Source of the DNA: an uncultured Arthrobacter sp.
GTDB lineage: Bacteria > Actinomycetota > Actinomycetes > Actinomycetales > Micrococcaceae
Length of the DNA: 39,113 nucleotides
NCBI RefSeq assembly: GCF_947495145.1
Contig: NZ_CANLXP010000031.1
Coordinates: forward strand, 1-39,113
Direction: 5' to 3'
Each line of letters begins with the position of its first letter. Positions within the stretch are counted from its first letter, which is position 1. Of this stretch, positions 1-8,621 are shown in pieces. A model generated the notes under the pieces. That model did no database searches. It was not told the DNA's origin and was given only the letters and a program-made list of their open reading frames with translations. The translations under genes and the position numbers were made by a program.

Positions 1-708
1 TACGCCCACGCGGTGGCCACCGCCGCGGCACGGGCCGGCGCGAAGGTCTCCCTGACCGTGCGGATGGACCCGGCCGTGAAGAAAGCCATCGCGAAGATCC
101 CCGAAACTGCGTGGGAGAAAATCGAATACACGAACGCCGTCTTCGATGAAGAGTCCGGTAAATGGATCTCCGACGCCGAAGTCGCCGAGATCGGGTTCAC
201 CGCCTTCACCTCAAAAAAGAAGGCCGAACGGATCACCGGCCGTCTCGTGGTACGCCGGATCCCGGAACTGAACAAGGCACCCGCTGAACAGGAAACCCTG
301 TTCGACGCGCACCGCTTCCACGCCTTTTTCACCACCGTCGGGGGAACGGTCCTGGACACAGTAGCCGCGGACAAAACCCACCGCGCCCACGCAGTAATCG
401 AGCAGGTCCACGCCGATATGAAGAGCTCAGCACTGGCCTCGATGCCCTCAGGGAAATTCACCGCGAACGCCGCCTGGCTCCTCGCCGCAGTCATGGCGTT
501 CAACCTCACCCGCGCTGCCGGCACCCTCGCAGCAGGCCCCTTCGCCAAGGCCGAAACCGCGACCATCCGCGACAAACTCATCAACGTGCCCACCCGTATC
601 GCATCCTCAGCCCGGCGCGTAATACTCCACCTACCCAAAGACTGGCCCTGGCAAACACAATGGCAACGGCTCTTTGACCACCTCTACCCACCCCCGAAAG
701 CGGCCTGA
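1..708 (+). CDS. IS1380-family transposase, C-terminal part (5' end outside window)
   Basis: The reading frame is already open at base 1, so this is the C-terminal part of a longer protein whose start lies to the left. It ends at TGA 706-708. The sequence carries the C-terminal signature of IS1380-family DDE transposases: a conserved LFDAHRFHAFFTT stretch, then ADKTHRAHAVIEQVHADMK, whose acidic residue in VIEQVHAD fits the last catalytic position of the DDE fold, then a hydrophobic helix with AFNLTRAAG and a basic C-terminus. The protein would cut and join the ends of its own element. No frameshift or stop interrupts the visible part, so the copy may be active. Family assignment is from recognised motifs; catalytic residues further upstream cannot be checked here. 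Confidence 0.85.
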   Translation, partial: YAHAVATAAARAGAKVSLTVRMDPAVKKAIAKIPETAWEKIEYTNAVFDEESGKWISDAEVAEIGFTAFTSKKKAERITGRLVVRRIPELNKAPAEQETLFDAHRFHAFFTTVGGTVLDTVAADKTHRAHAVIEQVHADMKSSALASMPSGKFTANAAWLLAAVMAFNLTRAAGTLAAGPFAKAETATIRDKLINVPTRIASSARRVILHLPKDWPWQTQWQRLFDHLYPPPKAA

Positions 709-860
709 ACCCCGTCAACCCAGCCGACACGGCGCAACCAGCACCAGCAGTGGAACACTCAAGGGCAGCAAGGCCCCACACCCCGCCATGCCCGCACACC
801 GCACAACCCGCCGAAACCGCAACCGGGCTACCCGCCACACCCAGCCGGTGGATTCAGGCT
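1..860 (+). mobile_element. Right portion of an IS1380-type insertion sequence
   Basis: The transposase gene ends at 708. About 150 bases of GC-rich, apparently non-coding DNA follow, up to the stop codon of the convergent kinase gene at 860-862. The right terminal repeat should lie in roughly 840-866, but the left end is outside the window, so neither the terminal inverted repeat nor the target duplication can be verified. The boundary given is approximate. Confidence 0.5.
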
Positions 861-2236
861 TAGCCCCCAGCGCCGCGACTCTCGAGCCGGAGCTCCAGGT
901 CATTCATCACTATGCCCGCCAGATCCTCCAGCATGCCGGTCTCTTCCGGCGTGAAGGTACGGGACTCCGTATCGAGGATGCAGAGAGTGCCCAGGTTGAA
1001 GCCGTCCCGGGTCCGCAGCGGAACCCCTGCATAGAACTTCAGGCCGAACTCGCCGGCCACCAGTGGGTTGCTTAGCGCCCGCGGGTCCGTCGGGGCGTCC
1101 TCGATGACCCAGGGGCCGTCCTGAAGAATCGCCGAGGCGCAGAGTCCCGGATCCCGGTCGAGCTGTTCCACGTCGGTTCCGTGATGAGATTTGAACCAGA
1201 TGCGGTCGTGGTCAACGACGCTGACGATCGCCGTCGGCACTGAGAAGATGCGAGCGGCGAGCGAGGTCACGCGGTCAAACGCTCCGTCAGGTGGAGTGTC
1301 GAGGATGTTGTATCGGCGGACTGCAGCCAGCCGCTCCTCTTCGTTGTCCGGCAGGAGCGAGGCCCCCAGCTTGCGCCGGGAGCGGCCGGCGACGGTCAGT
1401 TCATACAGCGCCATCGAGACCTCCCGTGCGGAGGGCCTATCGGCTGGATCCAGTGAGGTCATTGCGGTCAAGAGGGCGGACCATTGCGGGTCCAGATCGG
1501 CCGGGATCTCTGGAGCGCGGAAGAGCCTGACGACGGCGCTTTCCACGGCCGGGCCGGGGAATTCGAGCTTGCCGGTGATGCACTGAAGTAACACGAGGCC
1601 CAGTGAATAAACATCGCTCGCGGGCCCGAGCGATTCGTCCTTGACCTGCTCGGGACTCATATAGGCGATGGTCCCGGTCAGGGAGCTGTCGTCGTCGTTC
1701 CCTCTGGTGCCAGCCAGGGCGGCGATGCCGAAGTCGGTCAGTTTGGCACGCACCCGGGCGTCCTTGGTGCCGTAGTCGAAGAGCATGACGTTGGCCGGCT
1801 TGATGTCCCGGTGGACCACTGACTGGCTGTGTATGTAGTCCAGACCTTCGGCGAGATCGGACCCGATCTGCGCGGTTTGGCGCAGTTGCAAGGTTCCCTC
1901 TGTCAGGCGGTTCCGCAGGTCGAGGCCGCGCACCAGTTCCATGACCAGGTAGACACGCGGTGAAACCGGGTCGCTGAAATCTGTGCCGGCGTCAAGCAGG
2001 GAAACCAGGCTGTGATGGTTCAGCCGCGCGAGTACTTTGACCTCCGCGTCGTTGCGGCGTTGCTGCTCCTCGTTGAGCTCGTCGGTGGGAAGAAGCTTGA
2101 TCGCCACATCGCGGCCCAGGAACTCGTCCCGTGCCCGGTGCACCGTGCCCTTCGCTCCGAGCCCGATCCGTTCGAGCAGGCGGTACCGTCCGCCGAAGAA
2201 AACCTCGGGCGTGCTGTCCGTGGTCACCTCGACCAT
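860..2236 (-). CDS. Serine/threonine protein kinase with C-terminal GAF domain
   Basis: A cytosolic Hanks-type kinase of about 458 residues. The glycine loop (IGLGAKG, residues 24-30), the ATP-binding lysine (VAIK, K47), the catalytic loop HRDIKPAN (D144) and DFG (168-170) are intact, followed by a GT-x-AYMSPEQ segment. No transmembrane helix or PASTA repeat follows. Instead, from about residue 290, there is a GAF domain of the type often found in diguanylate cyclases and sensor kinases (YNILDTPPDGAFDRV, then CASAILQDGPWVIEDA). It therefore looks like a soluble kinase controlled by a small ligand or redox state. The start at 2236 is preferred to the longer frame (2287) because AGGAAGGG lies five bases upstream. 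The stop codon directly adjoins the IS1380 element, which may have trimmed the C-terminus. The substrate is unknown. Confidence 0.88.
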   Translation of the reverse strand: MVEVTTDSTPEVFFGGRYRLLERIGLGAKGTVHRARDEFLGRDVAIKLLPTDELNEEQQRRNDAEVKVLARLNHHSLVSLLDAGTDFSDPVSPRVYLVMELVRGLDLRNRLTEGTLQLRQTAQIGSDLAEGLDYIHSQSVVHRDIKPANVMLFDYGTKDARVRAKLTDFGIAALAGTRGNDDDSSLTGTIAYMSPEQVKDESLGPASDVYSLGLVLLQCITGKLEFPGPAVESAVVRLFRAPEIPADLDPQWSALLTAMTSLDPADRPSAREVSMALYELTVAGRSRRKLGASLLPDNEEERLAAVRRYNILDTPPDGAFDRVTSLAARIFSVPTAIVSVVDHDRIWFKSHHGTDVEQLDRDPGLCASAILQDGPWVIEDAPTDPRALSNPLVAGEFGLKFYAGVPLRTRDGFNLGTLCILDTESRTFTPEETGMLEDLAGIVMNDLELRLESRGAGG

Positions 2237-2349
2237 GACTTCCCTTCCTGGCAGACCTGCTTGTTGAACGACGGGTGTGGAACGCATCGGCGCTGCGAAA
2301 CAGCCACGGTAATTCTATCGGGACAAGACGAATCGCTGCGTTCCGGCCG

Positions 2350-3594
2350 TCACTCCCGAAACTGCAGCTCACCGTCCTTGTAGACCTGGCCGATCATTGA
2401 GCGCAGCTGCGGCAGCTGCTCAGCGGTTTCCAACCTGCTACTCAGAACGACGACGTCGGCGAGGTAGTCCGGAGCCAGCCGGCCCACCGAGTGCTCCGGT
2501 GTGATCAGTTCACCCGCAACCGAAGTAGTGGCGGCCAGCACCTGTTCCAGGGTCATTCCCGCATCCGCCATCAGGGCGAGCTCCTCGAGGTTCTCGCCGT
2601 GTACACCCACGCCGGAGTCGGTGCCCATGGCAATCCGGACGCCGGCCGCGACTGCGCGGGCAACCGAGGCGTGGTGATCCTCGGCCATCCGCTTGGCCTT
2701 TTCGATGACCTGCGGTGGGAGGCCGCTGGTCCCGGATTCGCCCTTACGGATGACCGCCTGCGGTGCAGAAAGCGTGGGCACCAGGTAGGCGTTGGTGTCC
2801 AGGAACAGCTGGATCGCCTCATCGGTGAGGTAGATGCCGTGCTCGATGGTCCGGACCCCGGCGCGCAGCGCGTTGACGATGCCCGCCGTGCCCTGGGCAT
2901 GCGCCATGACGTACTTGCCCTGCCGCTCAGCCTCCTCAACAATCACAGCGATCTCCGCCGCTGTGAACTGGGAGTGCCGCGGATCGGTGGTGGGGGACAG
3001 GACTCCGCCGGTGGAGCAGATCTTGATCTGGTCGGCTCCCGCCCGCAGCAGCCGACGGGTCACCTTGCGGACTTCCTCGACGCCGTCGGCAATTCCGCTC
3101 GGCCGGCCCGGGTGCGGTCCCAGCGCAGGGGAGTCGACCCCGGACGGCAGCCAGAAATCCCCGTGCCCACCGGTCTGCGACATGATGCTGATCGCCAGCC
3201 GGAGCCGCGGGCCCTTGATGAGGCCCGTTTCGATCGCCAGCTTGGCACCGAGGTCAGCGCCGCCGGCGTCGCGCGCCGTGGTAATCCCGGCACGCAGCGT
3301 GGCTTCGAGATTGCGCACGGATTCATAGAACTGCAGCGAGAACGGCTCGGCCACGGCCTGAATGGAACCCGGGTTGGAGGTGGTCGCGTGGATGTGCAGA
3401 TCGATCATCCCGGGCAGCACCGTACGTCCCGTGCAGTCCACCACCGTGGCGCCGGAATACTGCGGTGCATCTCCGGTGCCGGCACCCACCGCCTCGATTG
3501 TGGTGCCACGGAGAACGACGTCGGTTGGACCGGGAAGGAAGCGTTCGCCGTCGAACACATGGCCGTTTCGGAACACAGTGAGGGTGGAAGTCAT
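2350..3594 (-). CDS. Metal-dependent amidohydrolase (imidazolonepropionase/prolidase-like)
   Basis: A 414-residue amidohydrolase-superfamily TIM-barrel enzyme. It has the metal-binding HxH at the first strand (DLHIH, about residue 67), a QIKI segment where the carboxylated lysine usually sits, and later ligands in MAHAQG, IEHG and the final aspartate in MGTDSG. The N- and C-terminal segments form the small beta-sandwich typical of the family. Members hydrolyse amide bonds in cyclic or dipeptide-like substrates (Xaa-Pro dipeptides, imidazolones). The exact substrate cannot be told from sequence. It lacks a signal peptide, so it is cytoplasmic. The gene stands alone between the kinase and cfa. 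The ATG at 3594 has only a weak ribosome-binding site. Confidence 0.85.
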   Translation of the reverse strand: MTSTLTVFRNGHVFDGERFLPGPTDVVLRGTTIEAVGAGTGDAPQYSGATVVDCTGRTVLPGMIDLHIHATTSNPGSIQAVAEPFSLQFYESVRNLEATLRAGITTARDAGGADLGAKLAIETGLIKGPRLRLAISIMSQTGGHGDFWLPSGVDSPALGPHPGRPSGIADGVEEVRKVTRRLLRAGADQIKICSTGGVLSPTTDPRHSQFTAAEIAVIVEEAERQGKYVMAHAQGTAGIVNALRAGVRTIEHGIYLTDEAIQLFLDTNAYLVPTLSAPQAVIRKGESGTSGLPPQVIEKAKRMAEDHHASVARAVAAGVRIAMGTDSGVGVHGENLEELALMADAGMTLEQVLAATTSVAGELITPEHSVGRLAPDYLADVVVLSSRLETAEQLPQLRSMIGQVYKDGELQFRE

Positions 3595-3631
3595 TCGCTT
3601 ACTCTAGTAAGTTCGCTTCAGCAACCGCATC

Positions 3632-4909
3632 CTAGTAAGTGCGCCGAAGCGGTGGCTCCTCGCCACCCGGCCGCTGCACCAGCACCTGGGTTACGCCGTT
3701 CAGCCCGCGCTCAAACCCGAGCGCGCTCGACGCCATATACAACCGCCACACCCGTGCCCGCCCCTCGCTGGTGAGCAATACTGCCTCGTCCCAGTGCTCC
3801 TCGAGGTTGCGCACCCACGCGCGCAGGGTGAGGCCGTAGTGTCGGCGCAGCGCTTCGACGTCGAGCACTTCAAACCCGGCCGATTCCAGCGCACCCATCA
3901 TGACCGTGAGGCTCAGCATCTCGCCGTCCGGGAACACGTAGCGGGGGATGAAGGAGTCGGGATCCGGCGGCATCTCACCGGCGTTCCACGAGATTGCGTG
4001 GTTGAGCAGCCGCCCGCCGGGCCGCAGCAGGCCGTACAGGTTCGACGCGTAGTACCCGATCTGCTCCCTCCCCACGTGCTCGGCCATGCCGATGGAACTG
4101 ATCGCGTCGAACGGGCCGTCGTCAATATCGCGGTAGTCCTGGACCCGGATTTCAATCCGGTCAGAAAGCCCGACGTCGGCCGCCCGCTTCTGTGCCAGCG
4201 CCGCCTGCTCCTTCGAGAGGGTGACGCCAACGACGTCGACTCCGTAGTTCTGCGCCGCGTGCAGCGCGAAGCTGCCCCAGCCGCAGCCCACGTCGAGTAC
4301 CCGCATGCCTTCGCGGAGGCCCAACTTGCGGCAGACGAGGTCGAGTTTCGCTTCCTGTGCCGCATCGAGGCCGGTGTTTTCGTCGTCCCAGACCGCGCAC
4401 GAGTAGACCATCGACGGACCGAGGACGAGCGCGTAGAAGTCGTTGCCGACGTCGTAATGGTGTGAAATTGCGGCAGCGTCGCGCTTCTTCGAGTGGAGGC
4501 GCCCTTTCCGGGTGACGTCCATTTCTTCTGGCGGCGGTGCGGGCGGAAGGCCGATGGCGCCAACCCGGACGGCGGTGGTCAGCAGCCGCAGGCGCTCGCC
4601 CAGGGTCGGCGGACGGAAAGCCTTCAGCTCGGCGAACTTACCCACGGAGCTGAGTGCGGAGAAGCTCTCGAAGAGGTCACCGGGGCCGTCGATGTCACCG
4701 GCGACGTACGCTCGGCTCAGTCCGAGCTGATTCGGGCACCACAGCATCCGCCGCAGTCCCCGCCGGGACCGGAACTCAATCACCGGGGCGTTGACCGGCC
4801 CCGCTTCGGATCCGTCCCACGCCCGGAGCCGCAACGGGATTTCCTCGGTGCCCAGGATGATCCCCAGCGCTTCAGCCAGCCGTGGTGCTACTCCCTTGTT
4901 CTTCGCCAT
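3632..4909 (-). CDS. Cyclopropane-fatty-acyl-phospholipid synthase family methyltransferase
   Basis: A 425-residue SAM-dependent enzyme of the CFA synthase family. It adds a methylene group from S-adenosylmethionine to double bonds of membrane phospholipid acyl chains; relatives methylate fatty acids in other ways. The SAM site is clear (RVLDVGCGWGSFALHAA), preceded by SHHYDVGNDFYALVLGPSMVYSCAVW, a family hallmark, and followed by SIGMAEHVG. The C-terminal part keeps the usual PDSFIPRYVFPDGE segment. The start at 4909 has a good AAGGA six bases upstream. It acts at the inner face of the membrane. A short direct repeat (CTAGTAAGTKCGC) lies at its 3' end and just before the amidohydrolase gene, with no obvious function. 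Confidence 0.9.
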   Translation of the reverse strand: MAKNKGVAPRLAEALGIILGTEEIPLRLRAWDGSEAGPVNAPVIEFRSRRGLRRMLWCPNQLGLSRAYVAGDIDGPGDLFESFSALSSVGKFAELKAFRPPTLGERLRLLTTAVRVGAIGLPPAPPPEEMDVTRKGRLHSKKRDAAAISHHYDVGNDFYALVLGPSMVYSCAVWDDENTGLDAAQEAKLDLVCRKLGLREGMRVLDVGCGWGSFALHAAQNYGVDVVGVTLSKEQAALAQKRAADVGLSDRIEIRVQDYRDIDDGPFDAISSIGMAEHVGREQIGYYASNLYGLLRPGGRLLNHAISWNAGEMPPDPDSFIPRYVFPDGEMLSLTVMMGALESAGFEVLDVEALRRHYGLTLRAWVRNLEEHWDEAVLLTSEGRARVWRLYMASSALGFERGLNGVTQVLVQRPGGEEPPLRRTY

Positions 4910-5024
4910 GGTTCCTTGTGTACTCCGGTTTGCGCGAGGGTGCCAGAGGGCACACCCCCGGAAGTTGCGTGCAGGTTAGGCGACTCAGCGGCCTTTGCAG
5001 CCACGAGGGGTGCGCTTCCCGGGT

Positions 5025-6662
5025 TTACAACACCCGGACCTGTCCCGCGCTGACCTCCCACCGCGCATCCAGTCGCACGTTTTCGAGCATCCTCCGGTCG
5101 TGGGTGACCAGCAGCAGCGCCCCCGTGTAGTCCTCGAGTGCTTCTTCGAGCTGCTCGATGGCCGGCAGGTCCAAGTGGTTGGTCGGTTCGTCGAGTACCA
5201 AGAGGTTCACCCCGCGTGCCTGCAGCAGCGCAAGCCCGGCACGGGTGCGCTCGCCGGGGGAGAGCTTGCCGACGAGCGCCCCGGTCTGGTCCGCCTTGAG
5301 CCCGAACTTGGCCAGCAGCGTGCGAACCTCGGCCTGCGCCAACTCCGGTACGGCCGCTTCAAAGGCGGCGGCAAGAGTCTCGTCGTCGGCAAGCTGCCCG
5401 CGTGCCTGGTCGATCTCGCCGACGGCGACGTTGGCACCCAGCGAGGCGGCGCCGTCGTCGGGCGCTTGATGACCCAGCAGCAGGCGCAGCAGCGTTGACT
5501 TGCCGGCGCCGTTGGGACCGGTGATGCCGATCCGCTCACCCGCGTTGAGCTGCACCGACACGGGACCAAGGGTGAAGTCGCCCTGCCGGGCCACGGCGCT
5601 GTTCAGCGTTGCCACCACTGAGCTGGAGCGCGGCGCGGAGCCGATGCTGAACTGCAGCTGCCATTCCTTGCGCGGCTCCTGCACCTCATCCAGCCGGGCA
5701 ATCCGCGATTCCATCTGCCGGACCTTCTGCGCCTGCTTCTCCGAGGACTCCATGCTGGCGCGGCGGCGGATCTTGTCATTGTCCGGGCTCTTCTTCATGG
5801 CGTTCCGGACGCCCTGCGAGCTCCACTCGCGCTGCGTGCGGGCGCGTGAGACGAGGTCCTGCTTCTTGTCGGCGTACTCCTCGTACGCCTCACGGGCGTG
5901 CCGTTTCGCGACGGCGCGTTCTTCGAGGTAGGCGTCGTAGCCGCCGTCGTACACCGCCACCTGGTTCTGCGCCAGGTCCAGTTCCACTACCGTGGTGACG
6001 CAGCGGGCCAGGAATTCGCGGTCGTGGGAGACGAGCACCGCGCCGCCGCGCAGGTTGCGCATGAACGCCTCCAGCCGGGCGAGCCCGTCCAGGTCAAGGT
6101 CGTTGGTGGGCTCATCAAGCAGAACGACGTCGAACCGGCTCAGCAGCAGCGCGACCAGCGCAACCCGGGCAAGCTGACCGCCGGAGAGTCCGGTGACGAG
6201 GGCATCCTGCTCCACGCCGGGTGCGACGTCGGCCAGAACCGCTGGGAGCCGGTCCTCAAGATCCGCGGCTCCGGAGGCGAGCCAGTGTTCCAGCGCCGCG
6301 GCGTAGCGGTCATCGGCGCCCTTGACGGCGGTGCCGAGTTCTTCGGCTGCGGCTTCCATTGTCTGGGTTGCCGCGGTGGCGCCGGTCCGGCGCGCGATGT
6401 ACTGCTCCACGGTTTCGCCAGCGGTGCGCTCGTGCTCCTGCGGCAGCCAGCCCACGAAGGCGTCCTTGGGTGAGGCCATCACAGTGCCCACCAGCGGCTC
6501 GTCGACCCCGGCGAGCAGGCGCAGCAGCGTCGACTTGCCCGCGCCGTTGGCTCCCACCACGCCCACTACGTCTCCCTCAGTGACGGTGAGGTCCAGGTTG
6601 GAGAAAAGGGTGCGGTGGGCGTGGCCGCCGGAAAGCGCTTTGGCCACGATGGTTGCAGTCAT
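5025..6662 (-). CDS. ABC-F family ATP-binding protein
   Basis: A 545-residue protein made of two ABC ATPase domains in one chain with no transmembrane segment, the layout of ABC-F translation factors and antibiotic-resistance proteins. Walker A motifs are GANGAGKST (about residue 37) and GPNGAGKST (about 380). Signature motifs are LSGGQLARVAL and LSPGERTRAGL, each followed by a Walker B ending DEPTNDLDL or DEPTNHLDL. A charged linker rich in Lys, Arg and Glu sits between the domains (about 240-320), where ABC-F proteins reach into the ribosome. Whether it is a housekeeping factor or a target-protection resistance protein cannot be decided without comparison. The start at 6662 has a poor ribosome-binding site. 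Confidence 0.92.
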   Translation of the reverse strand: MTATIVAKALSGGHAHRTLFSNLDLTVTEGDVVGVVGANGAGKSTLLRLLAGVDEPLVGTVMASPKDAFVGWLPQEHERTAGETVEQYIARRTGATAATQTMEAAAEELGTAVKGADDRYAAALEHWLASGAADLEDRLPAVLADVAPGVEQDALVTGLSGGQLARVALVALLLSRFDVVLLDEPTNDLDLDGLARLEAFMRNLRGGAVLVSHDREFLARCVTTVVELDLAQNQVAVYDGGYDAYLEERAVAKRHAREAYEEYADKKQDLVSRARTQREWSSQGVRNAMKKSPDNDKIRRRASMESSEKQAQKVRQMESRIARLDEVQEPRKEWQLQFSIGSAPRSSSVVATLNSAVARQGDFTLGPVSVQLNAGERIGITGPNGAGKSTLLRLLLGHQAPDDGAASLGANVAVGEIDQARGQLADDETLAAAFEAAVPELAQAEVRTLLAKFGLKADQTGALVGKLSPGERTRAGLALLQARGVNLLVLDEPTNHLDLPAIEQLEEALEDYTGALLLVTHDRRMLENVRLDARWEVSAGQVRVL

Positions 6663-6728
6663 TGGTTCAGTTTAGAAGTTGCACAGGGGTCCGCCGCCCC
6701 GAACCGGCCGCCGCGGAAGGTGCGGGCC

Positions 6729-7154
6729 TTACGCCATCCGGGAATTCCGCCGGCCGAAGAGCGCGTGGTCTACGGAAAGCCGGCCGGGACCCATCAGCGC
6801 AATGGCCAGTGCTGCAGCACCAAGGATCAGCACGAGCTCGTAGCCGTTGTTGGTCACGAAGATTCCGTTGGGGGCGTGCACGATGATCAGAGCGCCGAGC
6901 ATGTCGAGTACCAGCAGGGCAGCGAACGGGCGTGTCAGTAGGCCGAAGATCAGTGCGATTCCGCCGACCAGTTCCAGCGTCGAGATGACCGGCGCGGCGA
7001 TGTCGGCCAGTGGCACACCCATGTCGGCGAAGGATGCCTGGGTTCCCGCGATCGTGAACTCCGTGTACTTCTGCCAGCCGTGAGCGGCGAAGATGAAACC
7101 GGTGATGACCCGCAGGATCGTTAGACCGGCGGTTGATAGCGATGTGTTCCTCAT
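6729..7154 (-). CDS. DoxX family membrane protein (copy 1)
   Basis: A small integral membrane protein of about 141 residues with four hydrophobic helices. It begins with the DoxX hallmark ILRVITGFIFAAHGWQK and contains LELVGGIALIFGLLTRPFA, typical of DoxX/SURF4-like proteins. It may take part in redox or thiol stress responses, as studied in mycobacteria, but its biochemical function is not settled. The start at 7154 is preferred over 7217 because the family motif begins soon after it and GGAGTGGGG lies upstream. It is strikingly similar to the DoxX gene at 15818-16252, including the C-terminal HALFGRRNSR segment, so the two are paralogues flanking the 5-oxoprolinase-type locus. Confidence 0.88.
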   Translation of the reverse strand: MRNTSLSTAGLTILRVITGFIFAAHGWQKYTEFTIAGTQASFADMGVPLADIAAPVISTLELVGGIALIFGLLTRPFAALLVLDMLGALIIVHAPNGIFVTNNGYELVLILGAAALAIALMGPGRLSVDHALFGRRNSRMA

Positions 7155-7303
7155 GTCCCCACTCCCGTTTTTCGCGTGACGCGATAGCCATCCGGCACAC
7201 CGCCGAATGGGCGTCATTGTGGGTGGTCGACCTTTGGAAAAGGCTGGGGTTCTGTTGTTCGGCTGGTGCGCGCGGTGACGGCTTACCTGCCATCCAACCC
7301 AAG

Positions 7304-7338
7304 TTGTTGAACAATCCCTTGCGCATATTGTTCAACAA
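7304..7338. promoter_or_regulatory. Two palindromic operator sites before the NRAMP-like gene
   Basis: Two perfect 11-base palindromes of the form TTGTTSAACAA lie at 7304-7314 (TTGTTGAACAA) and 7328-7338 (TTGTTCAACAA). Their centres are 24 bases apart, about 65 bases upstream of the transporter start at 7401. An identical copy of the second site lies at 14934-14944 upstream of pxpA. The GntR/FadR protein encoded at 9957-10625 is the obvious candidate to bind all three. A possible -10 (GATAAT) is at 7359-7364. Binding is inferred. Confidence 0.65.
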
Positions 7339-7400
7339 CCTGTATCGTCGCTCGGGACGATAATTGTGACACCAGTCACCCCGACGTTACGGACGGACCC

Positions 7401-8621
7401 ATGGCAGACGGCAGCACCAAACTCGATCTGAGCTCCTCCGCTCGGCGCACAGCGTTGCTGGGCGCAATGTTCCTGATGGCCACCAGCGCCATCGGTCCCG
7501 GCTTTATCACGCAGACGACGGTCTTCACGGCCCAGCTCGGGGCGGCGTTCGCGTTCGCCATCCTCGCGTCGATCCTCATCGACATCGCCGTCCAGATGAA
7601 CGTCTGGCGCGTCATTGGCGTCTCAGGGCTGCGGGCACAGGAGCTGGGCAACCGGGTGATTCCCGGCGTCGGCTGGTTCCTTGCCGGCCTGGTCTTCCTG
7701 GGCGGTGTGGTTTTCAACATCGGCAACATTGCCGGAACCGGACTCGGCGCCAATGCGATGCTCGGCGTGGATCCGAAGATCGGCGGCGCCGTGTCCGCCC
7801 TCGTCGCGATCCTGATCTTCCTCAGCAAGCGGGCCGGCATGGCGCTGGACCGGATTGTGGTGCTCCTCGGCGCCGTCATGATCCTGCTCATGATCTACGT
7901 CGCCATCGTGGCCGCGCCGCCGCTCGGCGAGGCGCTGAAGAACACCTTCCTTCCGGAACGGGTGGACTTCCTCATCATCACCACACTCGTGGGCGGCACT
8001 GTCGGCGGTTACATCACGTATGCCGGCGCCCACCGCATGCTCGACTCCGGTGCCACCGGCGTGGAACACGTCAAGCAGATCACCCGCAGTTCGGTGCTCG
8101 GCATTATTGTCACCGGTCTCATGCGGGTGCTGTTGTTTCTGGCGATTTTCGGTGTCGTGGCCGGCGGCACCGTCCTGAGCAGTGACAACATGGCCGCCGA
8201 GGCGTTCGGTGCTGCTGCAGGAGAGATCGGCATGCGCATGTTCGGGATTGTTCTCTGGGCCGCGGCCATCACCTCTGTGATCGGTGCCTCCTTCACCTCG
8301 GTTTCCTTCATCACCTCCTCGAAGACCCCGGAGCGTAAGCGGAACCTCATCACGGTCGTGTTCATCGCGGTCTGCGCCACCGCGTATCTCTTTCTCGGTC
8401 AGGCGCCGCAGCAGTTGTTGATCTTCGCCGGAGCGTTCAACGGACTGATCCTTCCCGTCGGTTTCGGTGTACTCCTCTGGGTAGCCTGGCGGCGGCGCGA
8501 CCTGATGAACGGCTACGACTACCCGAAGTGGCTGCTGATCGTCGGCGTTGTGACCTGGCTGCTCACACTGTTCCTCGGTTACACGTCGGTGATGGGTCTG
8601 GCACAGCTGTGGTCGGCATAA
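7401..8621 (+). CDS. NRAMP-fold transporter (YcsG-like)
   Basis: A 406-residue polytopic membrane protein of the NRAMP family with about eleven hydrophobic helices. In metal-transporting NRAMP proteins helix 1 carries DPGN and helix 6 carries MPH. Here the matching helix-1 motif reads GPGF (residues 32-35) and the helix-6 region reads YITYAGAH (about 203-210), so the usual metal ligands are missing. In Bacillus subtilis a relative, ycsG, sits with ycsF, ycsI and kipI-kipA-kipR, the same partners seen here. Together this suggests import of an organic substrate of the pathway, such as 5-oxoproline or another lactam, rather than a metal; that is inference. The gene overlaps the DUF1445 gene by about 13 bases and is preceded by two putative operators. 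Confidence 0.82.
   Translation: MADGSTKLDLSSSARRTALLGAMFLMATSAIGPGFITQTTVFTAQLGAAFAFAILASILIDIAVQMNVWRVIGVSGLRAQELGNRVIPGVGWFLAGLVFLGGVVFNIGNIAGTGLGANAMLGVDPKIGGAVSALVAILIFLSKRAGMALDRIVVLLGAVMILLMIYVAIVAAPPLGEALKNTFLPERVDFLIITTLVGGTVGGYITYAGAHRMLDSGATGVEHVKQITRSSVLGIIVTGLMRVLLFLAIFGVVAGGTVLSSDNMAAEAFGAAAGEIGMRMFGIVLWAAAITSVIGASFTSVSFITSSKTPERKRNLITVVFIAVCATAYLFLGQAPQQLLIFAGAFNGLILPVGFGVLLWVAWRRRDLMNGYDYPKWLLIVGVVTWLLTLFLGYTSVMGLAQLWSA

Noticed and set aside
2260..2272. TTGTTGAACGA near the kinase start as a fourth GntR operator
   Set aside because: Only 9 of 11 positions fit, the palindrome is broken, and the gene is functionally unrelated; chance is more likely.
2491..3774. Long 427-residue plus-strand frame opposite the amidohydrolase gene
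   Set aside because: It is the complement of a clear amidohydrolase gene; high-GC DNA often leaves the opposite frame open.
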